Shown piece by piece: positions 54,021 through 62,329 of a DNA stretch of 64,000 bases. The notes under the pieces were generated by a model. The model searched no databases. It worked only from the letters and a program-made list of their open reading frames with translations, and had not been told where the DNA came from. The stretch's first letter is position 1. The number at the start of each line of letters is the position of its first letter. The stretch spans positions 124,001 through 188,000 of the forward strand of contig CAWGKE010000007.1 in NCBI GenBank assembly GCA_963823075.1. Reading direction: 5' to 3'. The stretch is from UBA4732 sp963823075 (GTDB taxonomy: Bacteria > Planctomycetota > Planctomycetia > Gemmatales > Gemmataceae). The position numbers and the translations under genes are program-made.

Positions 54021-56273
54021 TTATTCCGGGTGGTACGGGGCCGGATCGATGAGGGGTCGCTGGGGCACAGGGCCGGCGGGCCGTGGAGGCGTGTCCAGCA
54101 AGGTCTGGTATTCTTTCAAGGGCTGGAGCACTGCTGAAACCGCTTTGATTCGGGCTGCCTGTTGGGGGTCCACTCCGCAGTCCACCGCCTTCTGAACGCA
54201 GACCAGCGCCAGGGCCGTGAAGACTTTGGGGTCGCCGGGCTGGCGTTCGTGGGCCGCCGTCGCGAACACGCGGGCGCCGGTGAGATAAAGTTCCTGGGAG
54301 CCTGGTCCCGTCTCCACCGCCTGCTTCATTTGCGTCATCAGGGAATCGGGCAACGGCGGCGAGTTGACGGTCGAACGGCGGCCAAGCAGCAGCTTGGCCT
54401 GGTTGACGACGGCCGGTTGCAGGGTGGGGTCCAGCCGGAGGGCGAGGCCAAAATCCTGCGCGGCCTCGTCCAACTTGTGGAGTTGCAAACAGTCGAAGCC
54501 GCGGTCGTTGTAGAGGCCGGCCGACTCGAAGCCTGCCTTCACGGCCCGGTCGTACCAGAGGATGGCCTCGCTGTTGTACCCGGTCTGGCTGGTGCAGTAC
54601 CCCGTCAGGGCCAGCGTCGCGCCGTCGGATTGCTGTTTGAGGGCCTCTCGCAGGTCCACGATGGCGGTGGCGAATTGGCCGTTGTCGCCGGACGCTTCCC
54701 CGCGGCGCATGGCCGCCGCCGCACGGGCCAGATAATACTTCCGCGGCCTGGGGTCGGTCGGGCAATCCTGCACGGCCTGGTTGAAATACTCCTCCGCACG
54801 ATCGTAGTCGCCATCGAAATAGTCGGCCCGGCCGCGGTTGTAGTCCCGCACGTCCGCGGTCGGCTGCGGCGCGATCTCGCTCGCCGTCCCGCCGACCGCC
54901 AGCAGCAGCAGCCCCGCAGCGGCGGCGGCGACCAGCGGCCGGCGCGCGGCCCAGCGGCGCAGCCGCGCCGGCGCCGCCAAATGACGGCGCAGGCCAACGG
55001 CCAGGTCGGCGGCGGACGCCGGCCGGCCAGCCGGGTCAAACGCGAGACAGCGTTCGATCAGGCCAGCCAAGTCGCCGTCCACCGCGGGGTTGAGGATGCG
55101 CAGGGGCGGGCAACCCCGGCGTTGCCGTTCCAGCAGCGCCGGCCCCGCTTCCGCCGGCGGTTGCCCGGCCGGCGGCGCTCCGAACGGATGCTTGCCGGTC
55201 AGCAATTCGTACAGCATCACCCCGAGGGCGAACAAGTCCATGCGGCCATCGAGCGCTTCGCCGGCTTCCAGCTGAAGGAGCGCCCGCAGCTGCTCCGGTG
55301 CCATGTACGGCAGGGTGCCGCCCAGGCGCGGGCCGGCCGCGCGGGCGTCGGCGGAGAGGTTGAAATCGAGCAGGAGCGCTTGACCGTCCGGCCGCAGCAG
55401 GACGTTGGACGGTTTGAGGTCGCGGTGGACCACACCTTCCTTGTGAAGGAAGGCCAGGGCGTCGGCCAACTGCCAGGCGATGCGGGCCACGGCGTCCGCG
55501 TACAAGCCGTCTTCGATTGTCCGAGCCGCGACCGTAAGGGAGCGGTTTCCCGGTTGTGGCATGGTCTCAGACCATGCCACCACGGAGGGCGGCGGGTCGT
55601 CGGAACGGGCCGCGGAGCGGATCGCCTCGTGGATCACCGCCGCCTCGCGCGGCGGCGCGGCGTCCGGCGTCGGATAGGCCCCATCGAGCAAGTCGATCAG
55701 CGTGGCGGCGCCCAGGAAGGGCATGCACACCGCGGTCAGCCCAACGGTTTCCTCGAAGCGGGCCGACAGGACGGGGACGATGTTCGGATGGGCGAGGCGG
55801 CCCATCGTCCGCGCTTCGGCGTCGCCTTCCGGCGAGAACTTGACCGCGACGGGCCGCGCCCCGGTGGACTCCTCGAGCGCCAGGTAGACGCGGGCGAACC
55901 CTCCGCGGCCCAGCTCGCGCAGCACCATCAGGTCAGCGAGCCGCTCGCCCGGCTCCGGCCAGCGCACGGCCGGCGCCTCGGCCAGAAGGGGCGCGTAATT
56001 CGCCATGGACCGGTGGTTCGCCAGCATCCGGTGAATCGACGCCCGGAACGTCGGAAAGCGGTCGCAAAAAGCGTCCAGGTCGAGCGCCTCTCCGGCGTCG
56101 CAGCGCAGGCAATACTCCTCATAGGCCAGGTCTTCCACCAGGGACTTCACCCCGCGCAGCTCGGGCCGCCGGGCGAGGGCCGCCTGCGCGTCCGGCGGCG
56201 CACCGCGGTGCCACTCCTCCACGATCGCCTTCGCCTCGCCGCGGAGGGATAGGGCTTGCCGCGTAGTGATCAT
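54021..56273 (-). CDS. Serine/threonine kinase with TPR C-terminus, coupled to a sigma factor
   Basis: This 750-residue protein has an N-terminal helical region, then a Hanks kinase domain: LRELGRGGFARVYLALEEST (ATP loop), RPVAVKFSPEGDAEA (Lys), EGVVHRDLKPSNVLLRPDG (catalytic loop), LLDFNLSADARAAG and GTLPYMAPEQLR. A membrane segment (RPLVAAAAAGLLLLAVGGTA) follows, then TPR repeats (DYDRAEEYFNQAVQDCPTDP). An in-frame palindrome at 55556-55580 encodes VAWSETMPQ within an insert in the kinase domain. Its ATG overlaps the sigma factor stop (ATGA). Sigma/kinase pairs of this kind are typical of planctomycetes, where the kinase is thought to control the sigma factor. Confidence 0.87.
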   Translation of the reverse strand: MITTRQALSLRGEAKAIVEEWHRGAPPDAQAALARRPELRGVKSLVEDLAYEEYCLRCDAGEALDLDAFCDRFPTFRASIHRMLANHRSMANYAPLLAEAPAVRWPEPGERLADLMVLRELGRGGFARVYLALEESTGARPVAVKFSPEGDAEARTMGRLAHPNIVPVLSARFEETVGLTAVCMPFLGAATLIDLLDGAYPTPDAAPPREAAVIHEAIRSAARSDDPPPSVVAWSETMPQPGNRSLTVAARTIEDGLYADAVARIAWQLADALAFLHKEGVVHRDLKPSNVLLRPDGQALLLDFNLSADARAAGPRLGGTLPYMAPEQLRALLQLEAGEALDGRMDLFALGVMLYELLTGKHPFGAPPAGQPPAEAGPALLERQRRGCPPLRILNPAVDGDLAGLIERCLAFDPAGRPASAADLAVGLRRHLAAPARLRRWAARRPLVAAAAAGLLLLAVGGTASEIAPQPTADVRDYNRGRADYFDGDYDRAEEYFNQAVQDCPTDPRPRKYYLARAAAAMRRGEASGDNGQFATAIVDLREALKQQSDGATLALTGYCTSQTGYNSEAILWYDRAVKAGFESAGLYNDRGFDCLQLHKLDEAAQDFGLALRLDPTLQPAVVNQAKLLLGRRSTVNSPPLPDSLMTQMKQAVETGPGSQELYLTGARVFATAAHERQPGDPKVFTALALVCVQKAVDCGVDPQQAARIKAVSAVLQPLKEYQTLLDTPPRPAGPVPQRPLIDPAPYHPE
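55556..55580. repeat. Perfect 25-bp palindrome inside a kinase gene (family F)
   Basis: GTGGCATGGTCT, a single C, then AGACCATGCCAC: two exact 12-base arms around one base. It is in frame in the kinase gene. Just upstream at 55524-55544 lies GAGCCGCGACCGTAAGGGAG, a sequence part of which also occurs at 9132 and 41882, so the insert looks like a composite of dispersed elements. Confidence 0.8.
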
Positions 56274-56902
56274 TGGAGGTCCCGTCGTTGGGCCATCTTG
56301 GTTAGCAGACGCTGAACCACTTTCGGATGCACGCCCGTGCGTTCGGCGATTTCCATGTGGGTGTACCCCAGACGGAGCATGTCCAGTACGAGCCGGTATC
56401 GGTTCGGCTGGCCGTCGAGGAGGCGCTCCCACCGTTCGTTGGCCATCGCCACCTGGCTCGGCGTCGGGCCGCGCACCGGCGGGTCCAGGGGCTTCCCGCC
56501 CTCGCGGCCCGTCGCCTCGAGCGACTGCTCGCGGCTGACGTCATGCTTCTTGGAGCGGAAGCTCCGGCGGTACTCGTCCGTCACCTTGCGAAAGGCCAGG
56601 TCGGACAGGTACTTAATAAGCAATTGGGGGTCGTTAAAATCATACTCGTCCAGCGGGCCGCTGAAGAATGAAACCCAGACGTCCTGCAGGAAATCGAGCG
56701 AGTCATATCGGCGGCGCATCCGCTGGTGCAGGCGTCGGCGGACGGTGACGCGGATGTGGCCGCCGTAACGGCTGCACACTTCCTTCGCCGCGTCGGGACA
56801 GCCGGCCCGCACGCGCTCCATCAGACGACGAAAATCGTCTTCCGGGGGAAGACCGGGAAGATCCACGCCGTTGGCCATTCCAATCGCTGCTCCCGTATCC
56901 AT
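56270..56902 (-). CDS. ECF-type RNA polymerase sigma factor
   Basis: This protein of about 210 residues has a region 2 with LMERVRAGCPDAAKEVCSRY and RRRYDSLDFLQDVWVSFFSG, and a region 4 helix-turn-helix (LVLDMLRLGYTHMEIAERTG, VHPKVVQRLLTKMAQR). The linker is basic and variable. I chose ATG at 56902, with GAGGTGCGG upstream; 56878 is an alternative. Its stop overlaps the kinase start in ATGA, so the two are translationally coupled. It is probably controlled by that kinase (inference from the planctomycete ECF/kinase groups). Confidence 0.85.
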   Translation of the reverse strand: MDTGAAIGMANGVDLPGLPPEDDFRRLMERVRAGCPDAAKEVCSRYGGHIRVTVRRRLHQRMRRRYDSLDFLQDVWVSFFSGPLDEYDFNDPQLLIKYLSDLAFRKVTDEYRRSFRSKKHDVSREQSLEATGREGGKPLDPPVRGPTPSQVAMANERWERLLDGQPNRYRLVLDMLRLGYTHMEIAERTGVHPKVVQRLLTKMAQRRDLQ

Positions 56903-57100
56903 CGCCGTTCCGCACCTCACTCCACGTCTGTCCCCCTCAGGCGGAGAGGGGTGAGGGGCCTGGTGCGAGGGCCGCGTTCGCCGCCGCTGGCTGCATCGTC
57001 GGATTGCGGCGCGCGCGGGAACGGCTGCCAGGATGCGATGGTAAAGGTTAAATCGAATCCGGCTAGGGAGCAAGGCTATTTGCGGAAATTTGTCAGGCAA

Positions 57101-58622
57101 CAATAGAAATGTCCGCATTTCGGCGACAGTAGAAATGTCCGGTGTCCGGACGTTGTCACTTCTTCCGCTTGAACGGCTTCCTCCACGGGTGGTCCTCGGC
57201 TGGACGGTGTGGCCCCTTCTTGTTATCGTCCGCCCCGCCGTCGGGAGGATAGGGCTCCGCAGGAGTGCGACCCGAGCGCCCGTCGGTCGGCTGTACGCCA
57301 GGCGACCGGGACCCCGAAGAGGGGTCCCGGTTCGCTTTTCCCCCGCTGGCGTCGGCCGCCGATGCGTTAAACTCCGGGGGTCTGGGGGCGGAGCCCCCAG
57401 GGCCGCAACCCGGCGGGATCTCGCGGTACTTCAGGTACTTGCCCCGGAAGCGGATCGCCATACTCCCGTCCAGGCGCAGCTCGATCACCACCCGACCGCC
57501 CCGCTCCCCCGCATGCACCGGCGGCAGCAACTGGTAGAAGCGGTTGCGGAAGCGCACCGTGTAGTCGTTGGACACCACCCGCCCCTCCTGGATGCTCAGG
57601 ATCGCCGCCAGGTCGTGACCCGGACCCAGCGGCCGGTGCCCGTCGGCCGCCTGGCGCGCCGGCTTGACGAAGCGGCGGTTGTGCGTCGGCAGCAGCCGCT
57701 CCAGCACGGCGTTGGCCCCCGCCAGCGTCGTCACGCCCGCCAGGCGCAGCTCCTTGACCCAGCGGTCCTGGGCCGTGCCGAAGGACCGCTCGACGCGGCC
57801 CTTGGCCTGCGGGCTGTGCGCCGGATCAGCTCGATGCCTAGCTCCCGCAGGGCCCGCCCGAACTGCGTCTCCGCGTCGGGCAGGGCGCGGCCCTTGTCCT
57901 GCGGCTCGAAGATGCTGTGCCGGTCGGTGTACAACGCCACCGACCGGCCGAAACGCCGCAGCCAGCGGCCGGCCAGGTCCATATGCGCCTCGACCGTGCC
58001 GGCCGGGTAGAAGCGCGCCAGGGTGCGGTTGGTGGCGTCGTCGATCATGCCGATCAGGACCATCTCCTCGCCGCGGCCCTCCAGCCAGTCATGCACCGAG
58101 GCGTCCATCTGAACCAGCTCCCCGAAGCAGGCCCGGCGCGGCCGGCGGCTGCGGTGCGGGTCGCGGCGACGCTTGCGTTGCCACAGCCCCTCGGCGATCA
58201 GCCAGCGGCGCAGCGTCTGCGGGCCGACCGTCAGGCCCTCCCCGGCCAGCTTCTCGGCGGCGAAGGTGGGGCCGAAGTCCGCGTAGCGGGTGCGGTAGGC
58301 CGCCAGCACGGCCCGGCGGAAGGCGGGGTCGGGCCGGTGGTTGGAGGGCCGGCCGCGCAGGCCGTGCACGAGGGCGGCGTCGCCTTCGGCCTCCAGCTTG
58401 CATTGGATGCGTCGGACCTGGCGGACGCACAGGCCGAGCAGCCGGGCCGCCTCGGCCTGCGTCCGCTGGCCGCTCTGCACCGAGTGCAGGACCCTGAGGA
58501 CATCGCGTTCCTTCTGACTCATAGCGATCCGGTCTGTGGAAAGCACGCCGATAGACATGGCTCCTCCTTGGCCTGACCAAGGAGGACATTTCTATTGCGT
58601 TAAGACCGGACATTTCTATTGT
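57101..58622 (-). mobile_element. ISNCY-type (IS1202/ISDol1-like) insertion sequence
   Basis: Both ends carry two copies of the motif ACAATAGAAATGTCCG. At the left they are near 57101-57116 and 57126-57141; at the right, inverted, they are at 58584-58599 and 58607-58622. IR-like 20-mers at 57124-57143 and 58605-58624 match at 19 of 20 positions. The exact outer limit is uncertain by a few bases. Direct repeats of about 45 bases flank it (57073-57117 and 58631-58674). It holds one transposase gene. Confidence 0.8.
57156..58558 (-). pseudogene. ISNCY-type transposase, one frameshift
   Basis: This is a DDE transposase of about 467 residues. The N-terminal HTH is RTQAEAARLLGLCVRQVRRI. The DDE core has ELVQMDASVHDWLEGRG, VLIGMIDDATNRTLARFYPA and, across the break near 57818-57824, ELGIELIRR joined to HSPQAKGRVERSFGTAQDRW, which carries the catalytic Glu. 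The C-terminal beta domain reads VSNDYTVRFRNRFYQLLPPV. A second start at 58522 (MSQKERDVLRVL) is likely. The break could be a read error or real decay. Confidence 0.85.
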
Positions 58623-58757
58623 CGTTCAACAGGCTATTTGCGGAAATTGTCAGGCAACAATAGAAATGCCCGCAGATCCGAAGCCGCCGAATTCCTTCCG
58701 CGACACGATGCACTGGCGACCGAGTCGCCTTCATCGGCCCTCCGGCCTGCCGTTGTT

Positions 58758-58843
58758 CTAAGAGCCTATCCCAAAACCGTCGAAACATCACCAATTTGAC
58801 GAGAATCGTCATGATCGACGGTGGTTTTGGGATAGGCTTTAAG
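58758..58843. repeat. 86-bp palindrome resembling paired IS ends
   Basis: AGAGCCTATCCCAAAACCGT at the left pairs with the right arm ending GGTTTTGGGATAGGCTTTAA, with 15 consecutive matching bases in GCCTATCCCAAAACC. About 30 bases lie between the arms. No transposase is inside. It looks like the ends of an insertion element brought together, or a very short MITE-type element. Confidence 0.7.
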
Positions 58844-58855
58844 AACCTGCCCCAC

Positions 58856-59361
58856 CAGTCTTGGATGGAATCGACGGCCAACTCGGGAGTGTCGCGCGAG
58901 GTCGTCACGCACACGTGGCCCGCGTTGCGTTCCGGATCGCAGATGCCATACGGCGTCGCACGGCCTTTCGCGTCTCCGGGAAAGTCATGGTCATTAACCT
59001 TGTCCGCTTCCCGACGCCACGCTTGGCCTGGGTTTTTGAACCGACCGATGAGTTCCTTGCTCTTCGTATCCGCACTGATCCGTGGATCGCCCCTGGGGCG
59101 GAAATCCTTGCGTTGCTCGGCGATGCAGCGGAATTGCCGATCGCGCTCCGCATGCTGCTTGCCCGTGTGCAGCACGTTGCGATGGCTCCGCAGCCCGTAC
59201 TTTTGCGCACGCAGCAAACGACCGATCGTCGTGGCACAGGCGCGGCGGTCCAACTTCTTCGACAACGCACGCAACCGCGAACGCACCCGCTTTTCGTCCG
59301 AACACGGATTGCCGGCGGTTTCGGGATCGATGCATTGCTTCAAGTCCGCGAGCCGAGTGGG
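58856..59361 (-). pseudogene. ISAzo13-family transposase remnant, both ends missing
   Basis: On the minus strand the frame reads LRALSKKLDRRACATTIGRL, LRAQKYGLRSHRNVLHTGKQ, then ELIGRFKNPGQAWRREADKV, NDHDFPGDAKGRATPYGICD and VTTSRDTPELAVDSIQDWW. This is the central DDE part of ISAzo13-type (Rhodopirellula-type) transposases. Its N-terminal end is cut by the IS3-family element at 59362 and its C-terminal end stops at the palindrome at 58843. About 500 bases remain. Confidence 0.8.
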
Positions 59362-59428
59362 TGCAGTGCGCCCCTCGGGTGAGACCAGTACGATATGAAG
59401 TACTGGCCCCGGAGGGAGTCTCTGAATC

Positions 59429-59746
59429 ATGCCTCGACGCGCACGACGCAGCTTCACGCCCGAGTTCAAAGCCCAGGTGGTCCTCGACCTGCTCCGCGGA
59501 GAGCGTTCCCAGGCCGAACTGTGCCGCTTGCACCAGTTCAGCGCCTCGCTCCTCGTCCTGTGGAAGGACGCCTTCCTCGAACGCCTCCCGCTCGTCTTCC
59601 AGGCCGACGAGCAGCGCAGCCAGGAACGCCAACGCATCGCCGACCTGGAGCAGTTGGTCGGCCGCCAGGCCCTGGAGCTGGAGATCCTAAAAAAAGCCTC
59701 CAGGCTCATGAATGGACTGGCCAACGCCGCAGGGAGGTCGTCATGA
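59429..59746 (+). CDS. IS3-family transposase OrfA
   Basis: This 105-residue protein has the helix-turn-helix of IS3 OrfA (RSFTPEFKAQVVLDLLRGER, SQAELCRLHQFSASLLVLWK) and a leucine-zipper-like end (RIADLEQLVGRQALELEILK). An A7 run at 59689-59695 in CTAAAAAAAGCC is a slippery site for a -1 shift that would fuse it to OrfB. Its stop overlaps the OrfB ATG. Confidence 0.9.
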   Translation: MPRRARRSFTPEFKAQVVLDLLRGERSQAELCRLHQFSASLLVLWKDAFLERLPLVFQADEQRSQERQRIADLEQLVGRQALELEILKKASRLMNGLANAAGRSS

Positions 59747-60570
59747 GCCTGACCCAACACTACCCGGCGCGGCTGGTCTGCCGCCTGCTCGACTTCCCAC
59801 GCTGCCAACTGTACCGCTCGCCCGCCGACCCCGGCGAGCAGGACGCCCCGCTGCGTGAGGCCCTGACCCGCCTGGCCGGCGAGTGGCCCACCTACGGCTA
59901 CCGCCGACTGACCGCCATGCTCCGCCGCGAGGGCTGGGACGTCAACGCCAAGCGGGTCCGTCGCGTCATGGCCGACCTCGGCCTCCACGGCGCGGCGCCT
60001 GTCCGACGCAAGCGAACCACCGACAGCAACCACGATTTCCCGCGTTGGCCCAACCTGGTGGAGACGCTCGAGGTCGTGCGGCCTGACCAGGTGTGGGTGG
60101 CCGACATCACCTATATCCGCCTCCGACGCGACTTCGTCTACTTGGCGGTGGTTATGGATGTCTTTACGCGCTTGATCCGAGGCTGGCATCTCGGCCGTGG
60201 CCTCGACGGCGGCCTGACGCTCACGGCCCTGGAGCGGGCGCTGGCCCGCGGCCGCCCCCAGATCCACCACTCCGACCAAGGCGTGCAGTACGCCGCCGAC
60301 GGCTACGTGCAACGACTGCAAGGCGTCGGGGCGCGGGTCAGCATGGCCGCCGTGGGCGAGCCGCGCGAGAACGGCTTCGCCGAGCGGCTGATGCGGACCA
60401 TCAAAGAGGAGGAAGTCGATCTGTCGGAGTACCTCGACTATGTCGACGCCTTGCGCCAGCTCGGGCGCTTCCTGGACGCCGTGTACAACCACAAGCGCAT
60501 TCACTCGGCGCTGGGCTACCTGACGCCGGCCGAGTTCGAGCAGCAGTGGCGGAGCCAGCAACCCGCCTGA
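59743..60570 (+). CDS. IS3-family transposase OrfB
   Basis: This 275-residue protein is the DDE integrase-type catalytic part. An HTH_21-like segment (GEWPTYGYRRLTAMLRREGW) comes first. The catalytic core follows with VWVADITYIRLRRDFVYLAV (first Asp), RPQIHHSDQGVQYAADGYVQ (second Asp) and GEPRENGFAERLMRTIKEEE (Glu). The end has YNHKRIHSALGYLTPAEFEQ. It can be translated from its own ATG, which overlaps OrfA (ATGA), or as an OrfAB fusion after -1 slippage. Confidence 0.93.
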   Translation: MSLTQHYPARLVCRLLDFPRCQLYRSPADPGEQDAPLREALTRLAGEWPTYGYRRLTAMLRREGWDVNAKRVRRVMADLGLHGAAPVRRKRTTDSNHDFPRWPNLVETLEVVRPDQVWVADITYIRLRRDFVYLAVVMDVFTRLIRGWHLGRGLDGGLTLTALERALARGRPQIHHSDQGVQYAADGYVQRLQGVGARVSMAAVGEPRENGFAERLMRTIKEEEVDLSEYLDYVDALRQLGRFLDAVYNHKRIHSALGYLTPAEFEQQWRSQQPA

Positions 60571-60581
60571 TGGCTCTCCAA

Positions 60582-60653
60582 CGATCTTCTTCCCCTCCCG
60601 CCTCCCGGCCTTCACCGGGGCTGAGGCCGGGAGGCGGGAGGCGAAGAAGATCG
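60582..60653. repeat. Long palindrome between OrfB stop and the IS3 right end
   Basis: Thirty-base arms at 60582-60611 and 60624-60653 pair almost fully (CGATCTTCTTCCCCTCCCGC against GCGGGAGGCGAAGAAGATCG) around a 12-base loop. It is inside the element and may stop transcription at its end. Confidence 0.75.
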
Positions 60654-60814
60654 CCGTTGATCGTGACGACTGTACCATAGGCAACGTGCCTTGGTGGTCT
60701 CATTTCAGGGGCGCACTACAGACCCATTGAAGCTGTTCCTGCCTGTGCCGCTGTCTCGCGGATGAATCGATGCGGCGGACGGCACGAGGAGATCCGCGAA
60801 TTGGCCGGCTACGC

Positions 60815-62090
60815 ATGAGCGAACCGCGCGCGCTGGTGGAGCACTTTTTTCGCCACGAGTTCGGCCGGCTCGTGCGCCGTGCTGACCCGGTCGCTCGGCG
60901 TGCGCCGGCTCGACCTCGTCGAGGACGTCGTTCAAGCCGCGCTCGTGCAGGCCCTGGAAACCTGGTCTCGGCGCGGCGTGCCCGAAGACCCGGCCGGCTG
61001 GCTCTACCGCACCGCCCGCAACCTGGCGATCGACGCGCTGCGGCGGGAGCGAACCCACGCCCAGGCCTTGCCGCGCCTGGCCGAAGACGCCGAGCGGGAA
61101 TCGTCGCCGCTCGAAGCGCATTTCGCCGACGAGATCGGCGACGAACCGCTTCGCCTGCTCTTCGTCTGCTGCCACGAAGCGGTGCCGGCCGAATCCCGCG
61201 TCGCCCTCGCGCTGCGGACGCTCTGCGGTTTCAGCACCGCGGAGATCGCCCGCGCGTTGCTCACCACCGACGCCAACGTCCAGAAGCGGATCGAGCGGGC
61301 GCGGGATCGGCTGCGCGAGCTGGACGTGGATTTTGACACGCCGGCCGCGGCCCAGCTTTGCGCTCGGCTGGACGCGGTCCTCGCGGTCGTCTATCTCCTT
61401 TTCAGTCAGGGCTGCCACGTCACCCATGGCGACATGCCGATCCGCCGCGACCTGTGCGATGAGGCCCGCCGGCTGGCGCGGATGCTCGCCGCCCATCCCG
61501 TCGGCGACGTCCCGGCGGTACATGCCTTGCTCGCGCTGATGTGCTTCCACGGGGCCCGCTTCGACGCGCGCGTCGCTCTCGACGGCGCCATCGTTCTGCT
61601 CGAGGAACAGGATCGCTCCGCCTGGAACTGGAGCGACGTGCGTGAAGGCATGGCGTGGCTCGCCAGGTCAGCCGCCGGCGACGAGCTGACGCGCTATCAC
61701 GTGGAAGCCGGCATCGCCTGGGAGCACTGCCGCGCGCCGACCTTCGCCGACACCGATTGGCGACGGATCGCCGAATTGTACGACACGCTCGATCGCATCG
61801 CGCCGTCGCCGCTGCACTCCCTCAACCGCGCGGTCGCCGAAGCTTACCTGCACGGCCCGCAAGCCGGCCTCGAGCGCCTGGCCGCCGTTCTTCCGGAAAG
61901 CGTTCCCGCCCGTTATCCCGGTTGGCACACGGTGATCGGCGAGCTCCATTTCCGCCTCGGCCGACACTCCGCCGCCGAGCGCGCCTGGCGGGAAGCCCTT
62001 CGCTTTACCACGGCCCGCGCCGATCGAGAATTCTTGCGTCGCCGCCTCGCCGTCTGCCGGCCCGATGGAGGCGAGCCCGCCACGGAGTAA
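60815..62090 (+). CDS. ECF42-type RNA polymerase sigma factor with DUF6596/TPR tail, one frameshift
   Basis: The protein starts MSEPRALVEHFFRHEFGRLV. After a one-base shift near 60873-60880 it reads LTRSLGVRRLDLVEDVVQAA, PEDPAGWLYRTARNLAIDAL (region 2) and LRTLCGFSTAEIARALLTTD (region 4). The long C-terminal part (YLLFSQGCHVTHGDMPIRRD, AVAEAYLHGPQAGLERLAAV) is the helical tail of the ECF42 group. Joined length is about 425 residues. ECF42 genes normally follow a DGPF/YCII gene; here the upstream DNA is the IS3 element, and only a short frame ending EEIRELAGYA precedes it, overlapping the ATG. Confidence 0.88.
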
Positions 62091-62112
62091 CGCCGGCCCA
62101 AGGAAAAAGACG

Positions 62113-62259
62113 CAGTCGAAAGTGGCGAGCGAGCAGGCGCTCGCGTGGTCCGGCCTGCCGATCGTCGCCGTCCGGCCGACGGTCTTCCTGGAGGGCTTCT
62201 TCGTCCCCCTCACCGCTCCGACCATTCGCGATCGAGGCCGCATCGAACTCCGGACATAA
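62113..62259 (+). pseudogene. Remnant of an NmrA-type NAD(P)-binding protein
   Basis: The frame reads ASEQALAWSGLPIVAVRPTV and FLEGFFVPLTAPTIRDRGRI before a stop at 62259. This is the segment after the active-site helix of NmrA/SDR-a5-type Rossmann proteins. No nucleotide-binding N-terminus precedes it, where the sigma factor ends 23 bases earlier, so it is a fragment only. Confidence 0.6.
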
Positions 62260-62329
62260 AAGAGCAATAGCCGTCTTGTCGCCCCGACTCCTTACGTCCA
62301 ATTCAGGCCACGGGAAAAGGCCGTCCTTT

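Larger units (their letters stand above)
59362..60720 (+). mobile_element. IS3-family insertion sequence, apparently complete
   Basis: Terminal inverted repeats at 59362-59387 and 60695-60720 (TGCAGTGCGCCCCT and TGTAGTGCGCCCCT at the outer ends, then TGAGACCA at the inner ends) match at 21 of 26 positions. The ends are TG and CA as in the family. It holds orfA and orfB with a programmed-frameshift site. I see no clear target-site duplication. It interrupts the ISAzo13 remnant. Confidence 0.85.

Noticed and set aside
53659..54765. Minus-strand frame over the palindrome cluster
   Set aside because: It overlaps the end of the TPR kinase gene and reads palindromes and low-complexity Arg/Pro sequence; no domain is visible.
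58600..60684. Continuous 694-residue minus-strand frame
   Set aside because: It runs through the antisense of the IS3 genes; only the central ISAzo13 remnant (58856-59361) is meaningful.
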